The notes beneath the pieces are model-generated. The model was not told the origin of the DNA. It saw only the letters and a program-made list of their open reading frames with translations, and searched no databases. From contig NZ_JACHMS010000001.1 of the NCBI RefSeq assembly GCF_014205055.1, forward strand, positions 4,836,001 to 4,900,000: DNA of 64,000 nt. The letters are read 5' to 3'. Made by a program: the position numbers and the translations under genes. Below are positions 42,163 to 50,105 of this stretch, piece after piece (positions within the stretch are counted from its first letter, which is position 1; each line of letters opens with the position of its first letter). Source of the DNA: Streptomyces luteogriseus. Lineage in GTDB: Bacteria; Actinomycetota; Actinomycetes; Streptomycetales; Streptomycetaceae.

Positions 42163-42173
42163 GTTCGACTGGT
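42163..42173. other. attR core of the integrated element
   Basis: GTTCGACTGGT, identical to attL at 30602-30612. The element lies to its left and the MFS gene resumes to its right, in phase with the 5' fragment. Confidence 0.88.
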
Positions 42174-43297
42174 CGCGCGGCACGATCGGCGCCGCCGTCT
42201 CGGTGAACCTGGCGCTCTACGGTCTGACGGCCCCGTTCGCGGCGGCCCTGATGGACCGCTTCGGCATCCGCCGGGTCGTCGCGGTCGCCCTGACCGTGAT
42301 CGCGGCCGGATCCCTGCTCACCGTGTGGATGACCGAGGCCTGGCAGCTGATGCTGTGCTGGGGCCTGCTCGTCGGTCTCGGCTCCGGCTCCATGGCGCTG
42401 GCCTTCGCCGCGACCGTCACCAACCGCTGGTTCACCGCACGGCGCGGCCTGGTCAGCGGCATCCTCACCGCCGCCTCGGCATCCGGCCAGCTGATCTTCC
42501 TGCCCCTGCTGTCCTGGATCATCGACCGCCACGACTGGCGCCCGGCGGCCGTGACGGTCGCGCTCGCCGCGCTCGCGGTCGTCCCGTTCGTCTGGCTGCT
42601 GCTGCACGACCACCCGGCCGACGTGGGCCAGAAGCCGTACGGCGCCACCGAGTTCGTGCCCAAGCCGCCGCCCGTGCCCGGCGCCGCCCGCCGGGCCGTG
42701 ACCGTGCTGCTGTCCGCCGTACGCACCGGCCCGTTCTGGCTGCTCGCCGGCACCTTCGCGATCTGCGGCGCCTCCACCAACGGCCTGATCCAGACCCACT
42801 TCATCCCCGCGGCCCACGACCACCACATGCCCGTCCAGGCCGCCGCGTCCCTGCTCGCCGTCATCGGCGTCTTCGACGTCGTCGGCACGATCGCCTCCGG
42901 CTGGTTCACGGACCGCTTCGAGCCACGCCGCCTGCTGGCCGTGTACTACGCGCTGCGAGGCGTGTCCCTGATGTTCCTGCCGCTCCTGCTGGGCCCCGCC
43001 GTCCATCCCCCGATGATCTTCTTCATCGTCTTCTACGGCCTCGACTGGGTCGCCACGGTCCCGCCCACCCTCGCCCTGTGCCGCGAGCAGTACGGCGAGG
43101 ACAGCGCGATCGTCTTCGGCTGGGTCCTCGCCTCCCACCAGGTCGGGGCGGCCCTCGTCGCCTTCCTGGGCGGTGTCGTGCGGGACGCCTTCGGGTCGTA
43201 CGACGTGGTCTGGTACGCCTCCGGGGCGTTGTGCGCGGCGGCGGCGCTGATGGCGCTGGTGATCCGGCGCAGGCCGGTGCTCGCGACGGTGGCCTGA
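42163..43297 (+). pseudogene. MFS transporter, 3' fragment
   Basis: It carries the MFS body from the second helix on ('VSVNLALYGLTAPFAAALMDRFGIRR' with the loop 2-3 signature, to 'LVIRRRPVLATVA'), about 11 helices. Together with 30405-30614 it makes a normal-length ~430-residue transporter. A frame fused to element sequence begins at GTG 42113 and would give a 394-residue protein lacking helix 1, so residual expression is possible but function is doubtful. It probably transported a cluster substrate or product (inference from position). Confidence 0.88.
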
Positions 43298-43328
43298 ACA
43301 CCGCCGGTTCCGCGCCCACCGCGCGCGT

Positions 43329-43691
43329 GTGCTCGGCAAGTTCGTTCGCCCTGCTGGAGGAGGACCACACGGCAGGGGCGCCAGTGCGACGAGGTCGACG
43401 TACTCGCCGCTGGTCGGTGCGAACACCCCGTTGGCGCGTGGATCTGCGCGCCCAGCGCCGGTACGGCAACGCCCTTCCGGCGAGGGCTGGCTCGTCCTGT
43501 CCGACCTCGCCGAACGGCTCGGGCTGCGCGACCGGGGCGCGTTGCCGGCCGCCATCGAGTCGGCGGGGCTGCGCGTCGCCGACCGGCTCGACACCCGCCC
43601 GCGCCACTCCCGCGCAGGGGACACCGGCGATCCGCTCCATGCCGCGCGGGCCGGCGAAGTCACCTCGTTGTGGCGGCTGACGACGGTGTGA
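43329..43691 (+). pseudogene. Possible gene remnant
   Basis: In the 397-bp gap after the MFS gene, the frame 43329-43691 ends in a protein-like stretch, 'GEGWLVLSDLAERLGLRDRGALPAAIESAGLRVADRL', with HTH-like spacing. The first half reads as low-complexity Arg/Pro sequence. A second frame over the first half ('SFALLEEDHTAGAPVRRGRR') also looks protein-like, which suggests a frameshifted relic. Nothing else is seen in the gap. Confidence 0.3.
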
Positions 43692-43694
43692 GCT

Positions 43695-44309
43695 CTACGA
43701 GGGCGCCAGCCGGGCGAAACGCCCCCGGTGGAAGAGCAGCGGGCCGTCGGTGTCTTCTGCGCCGAGGGCGTTCACCCGGCCCACCACGATGAGGTGGTCG
43801 CCGCCGGTGTGCACGGCGTGGATCGCGCAGTCGATCCACGCCACGGCTCCCGTCAGACGCGGCGCGCCCGACACCGGCGCCGCGTCGTACGCCACGCCCG
43901 CGAACTTGTCCGCGCCGCTCACCGCGAAGGCCCGGCACAACTCGTCCTGGCCCTCGGCCAGCACGTTCACGCAGAACAGCCCGGCGCGGGCGATCCGCGG
44001 CCAGGTCGTCGACGAACGGCCCACCATGAAGGCGACCAGCGGCGGGTCGAGGGAGAGGGAGGTGAAGGACTGGCAGGCGAAGCCGGCGGGGGAGCCGCCG
44101 CCGGCGGCCGGGGGTGCCGTGATCACGGCCACGCCCGTGGCGAAGTTCCCCAGCACCCTGCGGAACTCCCGGGCGTCCAGCGGAGCCCGTTCGTCGGCGC
44201 CGACGCACCTCAACTCGGGGCGCGGCAGCGGTTCGACGGGCTCCGGGGCGGCTGTGCGGACCGACCTGAGGTAGCGGACGGCGGCTTCCGCCATCCCTGC
44301 TTGTCCCAT
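43695..44309 (-). CDS. Flavin reductase domain protein
   Basis: 204 residues from ATG 44309 (GTG 44312 directly before it is an alternative). The flavin-reductase-like FMN-binding fold shows in 'FRRVLGNFATGVAVITAP', 'AGFACQSFTSLSLDPPLVAFMVGRSSTTWPRI', 'FCVNVLAEGQDELCRAFA' and 'GDHLIVVGRVNAL'. Such proteins supply reduced flavin to two-component monooxygenases. An operator lies 12 bp upstream of the GTG, so it belongs to the regulon. No large monooxygenase component is visible nearby. Confidence 0.88.
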   Translation of the reverse strand: MGQAGMAEAAVRYLRSVRTAAPEPVEPLPRPELRCVGADERAPLDAREFRRVLGNFATGVAVITAPPAAGGGSPAGFACQSFTSLSLDPPLVAFMVGRSSTTWPRIARAGLFCVNVLAEGQDELCRAFAVSGADKFAGVAYDAAPVSGAPRLTGAVAWIDCAIHAVHTGGDHLIVVGRVNALGAEDTDGPLLFHRGRFARLAPS

Positions 44310-44323
44310 CACCCCGTCATTGA

Positions 44324-44342
44324 AACTGACAGACCGTCAGAT
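44324..44342. promoter_or_regulatory. TetR-type operator, site 5
   Basis: AACTGACAGACCGTCAGAT, a perfect CTGAC-N5-GTCAG core (44326-44340), located upstream of the flavin reductase gene and just past the stop of the enoyl-CoA hydratase gene. Confidence 0.78.
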
Positions 44343-44350
44343 AGGAAGGG

Positions 44351-45142
44351 TCAGTGTCCTCTGAACTCCGGGCTCCGCCGTTCCACGAAGCTCCGTACAC
44401 CCTCCCGCGCGTCCGCCGTCGTCATGTTGATCTCCTGTGCGGCGGCCTCGGCGGCGAAGGCGGCGGCGCGGTCGCTGTCGAGGGAGGCGTTGACGAGCTG
44501 CTTGGTCAGGGCGAGGGCGCGGGTCGGGCCGGAGGCGAGACGCTCGGCCCAGGCACGCGCCGTCTTCTCCAGTTCCTCGTCCCTTACGACCCGGTTGACG
44601 AGCCCGAGGCGTTCGGCGTCCGCGGCGGTGAGCGTGTCGCCGAAGAACATCAGCTCCTTCGCGCGCTGCGGGCCGACCAGGCGCGGCAGGAGATAGGCGC
44701 CACCGCCGTCGGGGACCAGTCCGCGCCGTACGAACACCTCGGTGAAGCGCGCGGATTCGGCCGCGAGGACCAGATCGCAGGCGAACGCCAGGTGCGCGCC
44801 GAGGCCGGCCGCCGTGCCGTTCACGGCCGCGATCACCGGTTTCTCGCAGTCGAGCACGGCGGCGATCAGACGCTGGGCGCCGGTGCGCAGGGTGCGGGCG
44901 ACGTCGCCCGCGAGGCGTTCGCCGGGAGCGCCGGCCGCCCGGAGGTCCGCCCCGGCGCAGAAGCCGCGGCCCGTTCCCGTGATCACCACGGCCCGCACCT
45001 CCGAAGCCGCGGACGCCTCCGACAGCAGCCCGATGATGTCCTCGCGCTGCCCGGGTGTCAGGGCGTTGAGGCTCTCGGGCCGGTTGAGGGTGACGGACAG
45101 GATGTGGTCGCCGGTCGAGTGCAGTACCGCCATCCGCGTCAT
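44351..45142 (-). CDS. Enoyl-CoA hydratase/isomerase
   Basis: 263 residues of the crotonase superfamily. Oxyanion-hole segments are 'RGFCAGADLRA' and 'NGTAAGLGAHLAFACDLVLA'. Of the usual two catalytic Glu, 'RFTEVFVRRGLVPDGGGAYLLPRLVG' has Glu at the first position and Asp at the second, suggesting an isomerase- or ring-processing variant. ATG 45142 overlaps the acyl-CoA synthetase stop by 1 bp, so the two are co-translated. Confidence 0.9.
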   Translation of the reverse strand: MTRMAVLHSTGDHILSVTLNRPESLNALTPGQREDIIGLLSEASAASEVRAVVITGTGRGFCAGADLRAAGAPGERLAGDVARTLRTGAQRLIAAVLDCEKPVIAAVNGTAAGLGAHLAFACDLVLAAESARFTEVFVRRGLVPDGGGAYLLPRLVGPQRAKELMFFGDTLTAADAERLGLVNRVVRDEELEKTARAWAERLASGPTRALALTKQLVNASLDSDRAAAFAAEAAAQEINMTTADAREGVRSFVERRSPEFRGH

Positions 45143-47367
45143 CAGCGGCACACCGCCAGCGCGTCCAGCGCCACGGCACCCTGCCCGTGCGGCAGGACCA
45201 CCAGCGGGTTGATGTCCAGCTCCGCGAGCTGGTCCCCGAGTTCCAGGGCCATGCGCTGCACGCGCAGGACGACCTCGACCAGCGCGTCCAGATCCGCGGC
45301 CGGCCGCCCCCGGACCCCGTCGAGCAGGGCCCGCCCGCGCAGCCCGGCGAGCATGTCCCGTGCCTGCTCCTCCCCGAAGGGCGGCACCGCCACGGCCGTG
45401 TCGCGCAGCACCTCGACGAGCACGCCGCCGAGCCCGACGGTCACGGTCGGGCCGAACAGGTCGTCGTGGGCGACACCGACGACCATCTCCACGCCCTGCT
45501 CCACCATCTGGCAGACCAGGACGCCGTCCAGGGCGATGTCCTCGTAGCGGGCGATGTCGGTCAGCTCGCGGTAGGCGTCGCGGACCTGGCTGGCCGAGGT
45601 CAGCCCGATCTTCACCAGGCCCAGCTCGGTCTTGTGGGCGATCCGGGCGCCGGAGGCCTTCATCACCACCGGGTAGCCCACCAGCCCGGCCGCGCGGACG
45701 GCCGCCGCCGCACTGGTCACCAGTTGCTCGCGCGGTACGCGGATGCCGTACGCCCGCAGCAGTTGCTTCGCCGCGTGCTCGCTGAGCTGCCGGCCGGGCT
45801 GCATCAGGGCCTGCGCCTTGCGGTACGACGGCGAGGGGGTGCGCGGGGCCTCGTCGAAGGGGGAGCGGTAGGAGGCAGCGAAGCGGTGGTGGGCGAGGTG
45901 GGCGCGGACGGCGGTGAGGCAGTTGCCGACCGTGCGGAAGGTGGCCACGCGGGAGGAGCCGAGCAGGACCTCGCGGTAGGCGGGTTCGGTGCCGACCGGT
46001 GAACCCCACACCACGCAGACGAGTTTGTCGGTCTGCTCGGCCGCGTCCACCAGGTCCCGTACGAGCCGGTCGCTGAGCGGGGGGAACGGCCCGGTGACCG
46101 GGCAGATCAGCACGCCCACCGCGGGGTCGTCGAGGATCGCGTCGATGATCTTCCGGCCGCGTTCGTCCCCGACCGGATGCCCGCCGTTGTCGACCGGGTT
46201 CGCGACGCTCAGGTACTCGGGGATCCACTGGTGCAGCTCGGCCTGCTTGGCCTCGCACAGGACCGGCAGGCTCAGGCCCGCCCCGGTCGCCAGGTCGGCG
46301 ACGTGTGCGCCCGTGCCGCCGGAGATGGAGTAGACGACGACCCCGTCGGCGCGCGGCGGACGGGCCCGGGCCAGGAGGGCTGCCGTGTCCTGGAGTTCGT
46401 CGAGCCCGTCGACCCGGATCACGCCGTACTGGCGCAGCGCCGCGTCCACCACGGCGTCCGCGCCGGTCAGTTTGCCGGTGTGGGAGGCGGCCGTGCGGGC
46501 CCCGGCCTCGGTGCGGCCCACCTTGACGGCGACGACCGGCACACCGAGCCGGGCGGCCCGGTCGGCGGCGAGCAGGAAGGAACGGCCGTCCTTCAGGCCT
46601 TCCAGGTAGCAGGCGATGGCGCCGACCTCGGGTTGCTCGGCGAAGTAGGAGAGGAAGTCGGCGCTCTCCAGGTCGGCCTCGTTGCCGGTGGGGGCCCAGT
46701 GGGAGAGGCGGATGCCGAGTTCCTGCAGGGCGAAGACGGGGCGGCCCTGGTGGCCGGACTGGGTGATCAACGCGATCGCCGGCCCCTGAAGGTCGTCGCG
46801 GAACCGTTCGAAGGCGTTCAGGTTGGTGTTGGGTCCCAGCAGCCGCAGCCCGGACCGCTCCACGGCGGCGGCCAGCCGTCGCTGGGCGGCCTCGCCCTCC
46901 GGCCCGGTCTCCGCGAACCCGGAGGCGAAGACGACCGCGAACCGCGCCTTGGCCTCGGCCAGTTCCTCGATCACCGGGAGGGGGTCACCGACCAGCACCA
47001 CGGCCAGGTCGACCTGTTCGGGCAGGCCGGCGACGGAAGGGGAGCAGGGGATGCCGAACACGGACGGCCGGCCGGGATGGACCGGGTACAGCGTGGCGCC
47101 GACCCGCTCGGCCCAGTCGATCAGTTGTCGTGTGATCCCGGTGTTCGGGCGCCCCTCGGCGTCCGAGGCGCCGACCACGGCGACGGACCGGGGGCGGAAG
47201 AAGCGGTCCAGATCGGGGACGCCGGCGTGCAGCGGCCGGCCGCTGACGTCCAGGTCGCCCGCCTGGGCCGGCCTGCCGTGCACGGCGGGCCCGGACCGCT
47301 CGCCACAGGCGATGGCCCGGGTCCGGCGGGAGTCGGTGGTGAGGGTGCCGTGGGTCGATCCAAGCAT
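45142..47367 (-). CDS. NDP-forming acyl-CoA synthetase, fused alpha-beta subunits
   Basis: 741 residues. The N-terminal CoA-binding domain ('FFRPRSVAVVGASDAEGRPNTG') is followed by succinyl-CoA-synthetase-like domains ('LLGPNTNLNAFE', 'ALITQSGHQG') and a C-terminal ATP-grasp domain ('SEHAAKQLLRAYGIRVPREQLVTSAAAAVRAAGLVGYPVVMKASG'). The usual phosphohistidine after strand 'SISGGTGAHVAD' appears as a variant. It acts as acid:CoA ligase with ADP formation, or possibly as a CoA-dependent dehydratase-like relative. Two operators lie 34-72 bp upstream. ATG 47367 follows a CAGGAG site. Confidence 0.88.
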   Translation of the reverse strand: MLGSTHGTLTTDSRRTRAIACGERSGPAVHGRPAQAGDLDVSGRPLHAGVPDLDRFFRPRSVAVVGASDAEGRPNTGITRQLIDWAERVGATLYPVHPGRPSVFGIPCSPSVAGLPEQVDLAVVLVGDPLPVIEELAEAKARFAVVFASGFAETGPEGEAAQRRLAAAVERSGLRLLGPNTNLNAFERFRDDLQGPAIALITQSGHQGRPVFALQELGIRLSHWAPTGNEADLESADFLSYFAEQPEVGAIACYLEGLKDGRSFLLAADRAARLGVPVVAVKVGRTEAGARTAASHTGKLTGADAVVDAALRQYGVIRVDGLDELQDTAALLARARPPRADGVVVYSISGGTGAHVADLATGAGLSLPVLCEAKQAELHQWIPEYLSVANPVDNGGHPVGDERGRKIIDAILDDPAVGVLICPVTGPFPPLSDRLVRDLVDAAEQTDKLVCVVWGSPVGTEPAYREVLLGSSRVATFRTVGNCLTAVRAHLAHHRFAASYRSPFDEAPRTPSPSYRKAQALMQPGRQLSEHAAKQLLRAYGIRVPREQLVTSAAAAVRAAGLVGYPVVMKASGARIAHKTELGLVKIGLTSASQVRDAYRELTDIARYEDIALDGVLVCQMVEQGVEMVVGVAHDDLFGPTVTVGLGGVLVEVLRDTAVAVPPFGEEQARDMLAGLRGRALLDGVRGRPAADLDALVEVVLRVQRMALELGDQLAELDINPLVVLPHGQGAVALDALAVCR

Positions 47368-47400
47368 CGTTTCCGCCCGCTCCTGTGAGACAGCAGCCAA

Positions 47401-47415
47401 CTGACGCACTGTCAG
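47401..47415. promoter_or_regulatory. TetR-type operator, site 6
   Basis: CTGACGCACTGTCAG, exact arms, 34 bp upstream of the acyl-CoA synthetase start. Confidence 0.75.
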
Positions 47416-47424
47416 ATTACTGAA

Positions 47425-47439
47425 CTGATGCGACGTCAG
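47425..47439. promoter_or_regulatory. TetR-type operator, site 7 (one mismatch)
   Basis: CTGATGCGACGTCAG differs at one arm base (CTGAT). It lies 24 bp from site 6, close to the 25-bp spacing of sites 1 and 2. Confidence 0.6.
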
Positions 47440-47507
47440 GAACGGTGTGGGCGCATGAAGTTGTCGAGGGGACCGACTCAGGGCATGCCGGCCATGGCGG
47501 CGGGTGC

Positions 47508-48713
47508 TCAGCCCGGCAGGCGGGAGACCGTCCCCGTGCCGCTCTTCGCCACGGCCTTCGCGATCTTCATCGCGTCGAGCGCCATCTCGCGGAGATTGCC
47601 GCTGATGGGGTTGGTGAACCCGGTGAAGTACAGGCCGGGGGCGGTCTTCGGGGGGCGGGGGCCGTGGGCGACGGGCCTGCCGTGGTCGTCCAGGACGTCG
47701 AGGTGACCGACCAGGTCCTCCAGGGCGCGGACGTACCCCGTGGCGGCGATCACCACGTCCGGGGAGATCCGGGTGCCGTCGGCGAGGACGACCTTGCCGC
47801 CGTCCTCGAAACCGTCCAGGGCCGCCACGATCTCCACCGTGCCCTGGCGCACGGCGTCGATCAGGCCGACGTCCTGTACCGGGATGGCCCCCTGCCTCAC
47901 CCGCGTGTACAGCCCGGTGTCGGGACGCGGCAGCCCGTGGGCCGACAGGTCGGGCACGGCCACCCTGGCCTGCGCCCGGGAGATCCGGTCGACCAGGCCG
48001 ACCGGCAGCCGACGGACCAGGACACCGCTGTACTGGGCGGCCCAGCCGGCGGTCGAACGGCGCACGATGTGGGGGACGGTGCGCACGGCGAGCCGGACCC
48101 GCGAGGCGCCGCTCTCCACCAGGTCGACGGCGATCTCGGCACCGGTGTTGCCGACGCCGACGACGAGGACGTCCCGGTCGGCGTAGGGCTTGCCGCTGCG
48201 GTACTCGCCCGCGTGCAGGAGCTCGCCGGTGAAGCCGTCGCGGCCGGGCCAGTCCGGCAGGCGCGGGGTGTGGTTGTAGCCGGTGGCGACGACCACGGCC
48301 GCGCCGGTCAGTTCCCGGCCGCCGGTGGCGCGCAGCAGCCAGCCCGTGCCGTCGGGGGTGCGCTCGATGCGGGACACCTCGACACCGGTGACGATCTCCA
48401 GGCGGTGGTGCTCGGCGTACTTCTCCAGGTACCGCACCACGTTGTCCCGGGACACCCACCGCCCGAACCGGCGCGGCATCGGCAGCCCGGGCAGGGCCGA
48501 GAGGCGCCGGGTGGTGTGCAGGTGCAGCCGGTCGTAGTGGCGGCGCCAGGAGGCCCCGACGCGGTCGGACTTCTCCAGGACGACGGCCCGTATGCCCCGG
48601 GCGCGCAGCGCGTACGCCGCGGAGAGCCCGCCGGGGCCACCGCCGATGACGTAGACGGGGCGGTCGGGTGGGGGCTGTGCGGAGGCGTGTGTGGGGGGTG
48701 TGGAGTCGGCCAT
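47508..48713 (-). CDS. FMO/Baeyer-Villiger-type flavin monooxygenase
   Basis: 401 residues. The FAD Rossmann motif is 'VIGGGPGGLSAAYALRARG', the NADPH Rossmann motif is 'VVGVGNTGAEIAVDLVE', and between them is the FMO signature F-x-G-x3-H-x3-Y in 'FTGELLHAGEY'. This places it with flavin-containing and Baeyer-Villiger-like monooxygenases that oxygenate ketones, amines or sulfides with NADPH and O2. It starts at ATG 48713. No operator is visible directly upstream, so its control may differ from its neighbours. Confidence 0.9.
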   Translation of the reverse strand: MADSTPPTHASAQPPPDRPVYVIGGGPGGLSAAYALRARGIRAVVLEKSDRVGASWRRHYDRLHLHTTRRLSALPGLPMPRRFGRWVSRDNVVRYLEKYAEHHRLEIVTGVEVSRIERTPDGTGWLLRATGGRELTGAAVVVATGYNHTPRLPDWPGRDGFTGELLHAGEYRSGKPYADRDVLVVGVGNTGAEIAVDLVESGASRVRLAVRTVPHIVRRSTAGWAAQYSGVLVRRLPVGLVDRISRAQARVAVPDLSAHGLPRPDTGLYTRVRQGAIPVQDVGLIDAVRQGTVEIVAALDGFEDGGKVVLADGTRISPDVVIAATGYVRALEDLVGHLDVLDDHGRPVAHGPRPPKTAPGLYFTGFTNPISGNLREMALDAMKIAKAVAKSGTGTVSRLPG

Positions 48714-49103
48714 GAGCGCGAGCGTAATCACGGGACCGCTTGATGGGTCTCGGTCAAGACCGGAATTGGTTTCGGATTGATCACGGCTGTAGGAGGAGAG
48801 GGTGGGGCTCGTGGTGTAGCGGGCCCGGTTGTGGCGGGGCGGTGATCGTCCCTGGTCGTTCCTGGTGTGGGGCGGGCACGGCTTCCGGTGCCGAGGGGGG
48901 GAGGTCGGAGGCCGTGACGGATGCCGGCCGACCGGCCGGCCGCGCTGGTGGCTGGTGCCCGGTGCCCGGTGCCCGGTGCCCGGTGCCCGGTGCCCGGTGC
49001 CCGGTGCCCGGCGTCCGGTGTCCGGTGTCCGGTGCCCGGTGTCCGGTGGGCGACGGCGGTGGCCGGTGGGCAATGGTGCTCGCCGGGTCTTGCGCATCCG
49101 CCC
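48714..49103. other. Gap with promoter and tandem repeat
   Basis: About 390 bp without a gene: the promoter of the leftward monooxygenase gene, then a GC-rich section with the 7-bp tandem repeat (48954-49044), then the operator next to the DoxX gene. Confidence 0.6.
48954..49044. repeat. 13-unit 7-bp tandem repeat (GGTGCCC)
   Basis: Eight perfect GGTGCCC units are followed by GGCGTCC, GGTGTCC, GGTGTCC, GGTGCCC and GGTGTCC. As 7 is not a multiple of 3 and the region is intergenic, copy number can change freely by slippage. Confidence 0.9.
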
Positions 49104-49122
49104 ATCTGACGTACCGTCAGAT
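49104..49122. promoter_or_regulatory. TetR-type operator, site 8
   Basis: ATCTGACGTACCGTCAGAT: perfect arms, and symmetric beyond the core. It ends 3 bases before the DoxX ATG (49126), where a ribosome site would normally be, so the mRNA is probably leaderless. Confidence 0.85.
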
Positions 49123-49125
49123 TGC

Positions 49126-49578
49126 ATGGACGCGATCTGGCTCACCGGGGCGGAATGGCTGGCCGTGCTGCGGATCGGGCTCGGGCTGTGGTGGCTGGAG
49201 AGCTGGCGGCACAAGGACCGCAAGGCCTGGTTCGAGCGGGGAACCGGCATCGCGTGGGCGGTCGGCATAGCCGCCGAGCACCGCTGGAGCGCCGTCCGTT
49301 CGGGCTTCGAGAAGGCCGTCGCGCCGCACCCGCGCGTGCTGGCGTACGTCGTCGTCTACGCGGAACTGGCGCTCGGACTGGGCCTGATCACCGGCTTCCT
49401 CACGCCGATCGCCCTGGTCGGCGGCTTCCTCCTCAACGCCCTGTACTTCACGCTCATGGTGCACGACGTCGCCGAGCAGGGGCAGAACTCGATGATGGCG
49501 CTGATGTCGGTGGTCGGGCTGTTCGGGATGTCCTGGCAGACGTGGTCGCTGGACAGCGCGCTCGGACTGTTCCTGTGA
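49126..49578 (+). CDS. DoxX-family membrane protein
   Basis: 150 residues with about four membrane helices ('WLAVLRIGLGLWWLESWRHKDR', 'VLAYVVVYAELALGLGLITGFLTPIALVGGFLLNALYFTLMV', 'SMMALMSVVGLFGMSW'). DoxX proteins are small quinone- or redox-linked membrane proteins; their role in such clusters is unclear. There is no Shine-Dalgarno, and the operator abuts the ATG. The stop overlaps the DUF35 gene by 4 bp (GTGA). Confidence 0.85.
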   Translation: MDAIWLTGAEWLAVLRIGLGLWWLESWRHKDRKAWFERGTGIAWAVGIAAEHRWSAVRSGFEKAVAPHPRVLAYVVVYAELALGLGLITGFLTPIALVGGFLLNALYFTLMVHDVAEQGQNSMMALMSVVGLFGMSWQTWSLDSALGLFL

Positions 49579-50003
49579 CCGGCCGCCGCTTCGACCTGCC
49601 CGAGCCCGACGCCTTCACGCGGACGTACTGGGACGCCGCCGCCGAGGGCCGGCTCCTGATCCGCCGCTGCGGGGCCTGCGGCCGGGCCCACCACTACCCG
49701 CGCGAGTTCTGCCCCCACTGCTGGAGCGAGGACGTGACGTGGGAGACGGCGAGCGGCCGCGCCACGCTCTACACCTGGTCCGTCGTCCACCGCAACGACC
49801 TGCCCCCCTTCGCGGAACGCGTCCCCTATGTCGCCGCCGTGGTCGAACTCGCCGAGGGGCCGCGGATGATGACGGAGATCGTGGGGGAGGGGGAGCCGCC
49901 GGCACCGCTCGCGGGCGAGGACCCGGACCTGTCGGGCGGGGCGGAACTGGCGGTGGCGTTCCGGGCAGGGGTGCCGGTGTTCCGGAGGATGCCGAGGGGC
50001 TGA
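49575..50003 (+). CDS. DUF35 zinc-ribbon/OB-fold acyl-CoA binding protein
   Basis: 142 residues from GTG 49575. A rubredoxin-like zinc ribbon ('CGACGRAHHYPREFCPHC', four Cys) is followed by the OB-fold ('GRATLYTWSVVHRNDLPPFAERVPYVAAVVELAEGPRMMTEIVG'). DUF35 proteins bind acyl-CoA and partner SCP-x-type thiolases/aldolases, channelling CoA substrates. Its thiolase partner may be the gene at 52979 or the one at 63097. Confidence 0.9.
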   Translation: MTGRRFDLPEPDAFTRTYWDAAAEGRLLIRRCGACGRAHHYPREFCPHCWSEDVTWETASGRATLYTWSVVHRNDLPPFAERVPYVAAVVELAEGPRMMTEIVGEGEPPAPLAGEDPDLSGGAELAVAFRAGVPVFRRMPRG

Positions 50004-50105
50004 GGCGGTCGGGCGGGAGGCCGCTGCCCACGGCCCAGTCGGCTCCCCCACTCCTTGCCCGCCCTTGGCGCACGGGAGGCCGGTTTCCGCGAACCACGGG
50101 TTTGA

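Larger units (their letters stand above)
30604..42164. mobile_element. 11.56-kb serine-integrase element inserted in an MFS transporter gene
   Basis: It is bounded by an 11-bp direct repeat and splits an MFS reading frame exactly in phase. Contents, left to right: a two-TM protein, a 40-residue protein, two winged-helix proteins, small membrane proteins, a 362-residue orphan, a two-gene excisionase-like unit, a repeat-rich gap, an Scr1/DUF6879 module with several tiny genes, the integrase, and a 274-residue orphan. Its coding sequences have visibly weaker third-position GC bias than the flanks. I recognised no portal, capsid, relaxase or FtsK-type transfer gene, so it may be a satellite, an integrated plasmid remnant or a mobilisable island. 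Confidence 0.92.

Noticed and set aside
30604..42164. Element as a complete prophage or conjugative AICE
   Set aside because: No capsid, terminase, portal, tail, relaxase or FtsK/Tra gene was recognised in the 11.56 kb.
48954..49044. CRISPR-like array
   Set aside because: The 7-bp units are contiguous with no spacers, and no cas gene is present.
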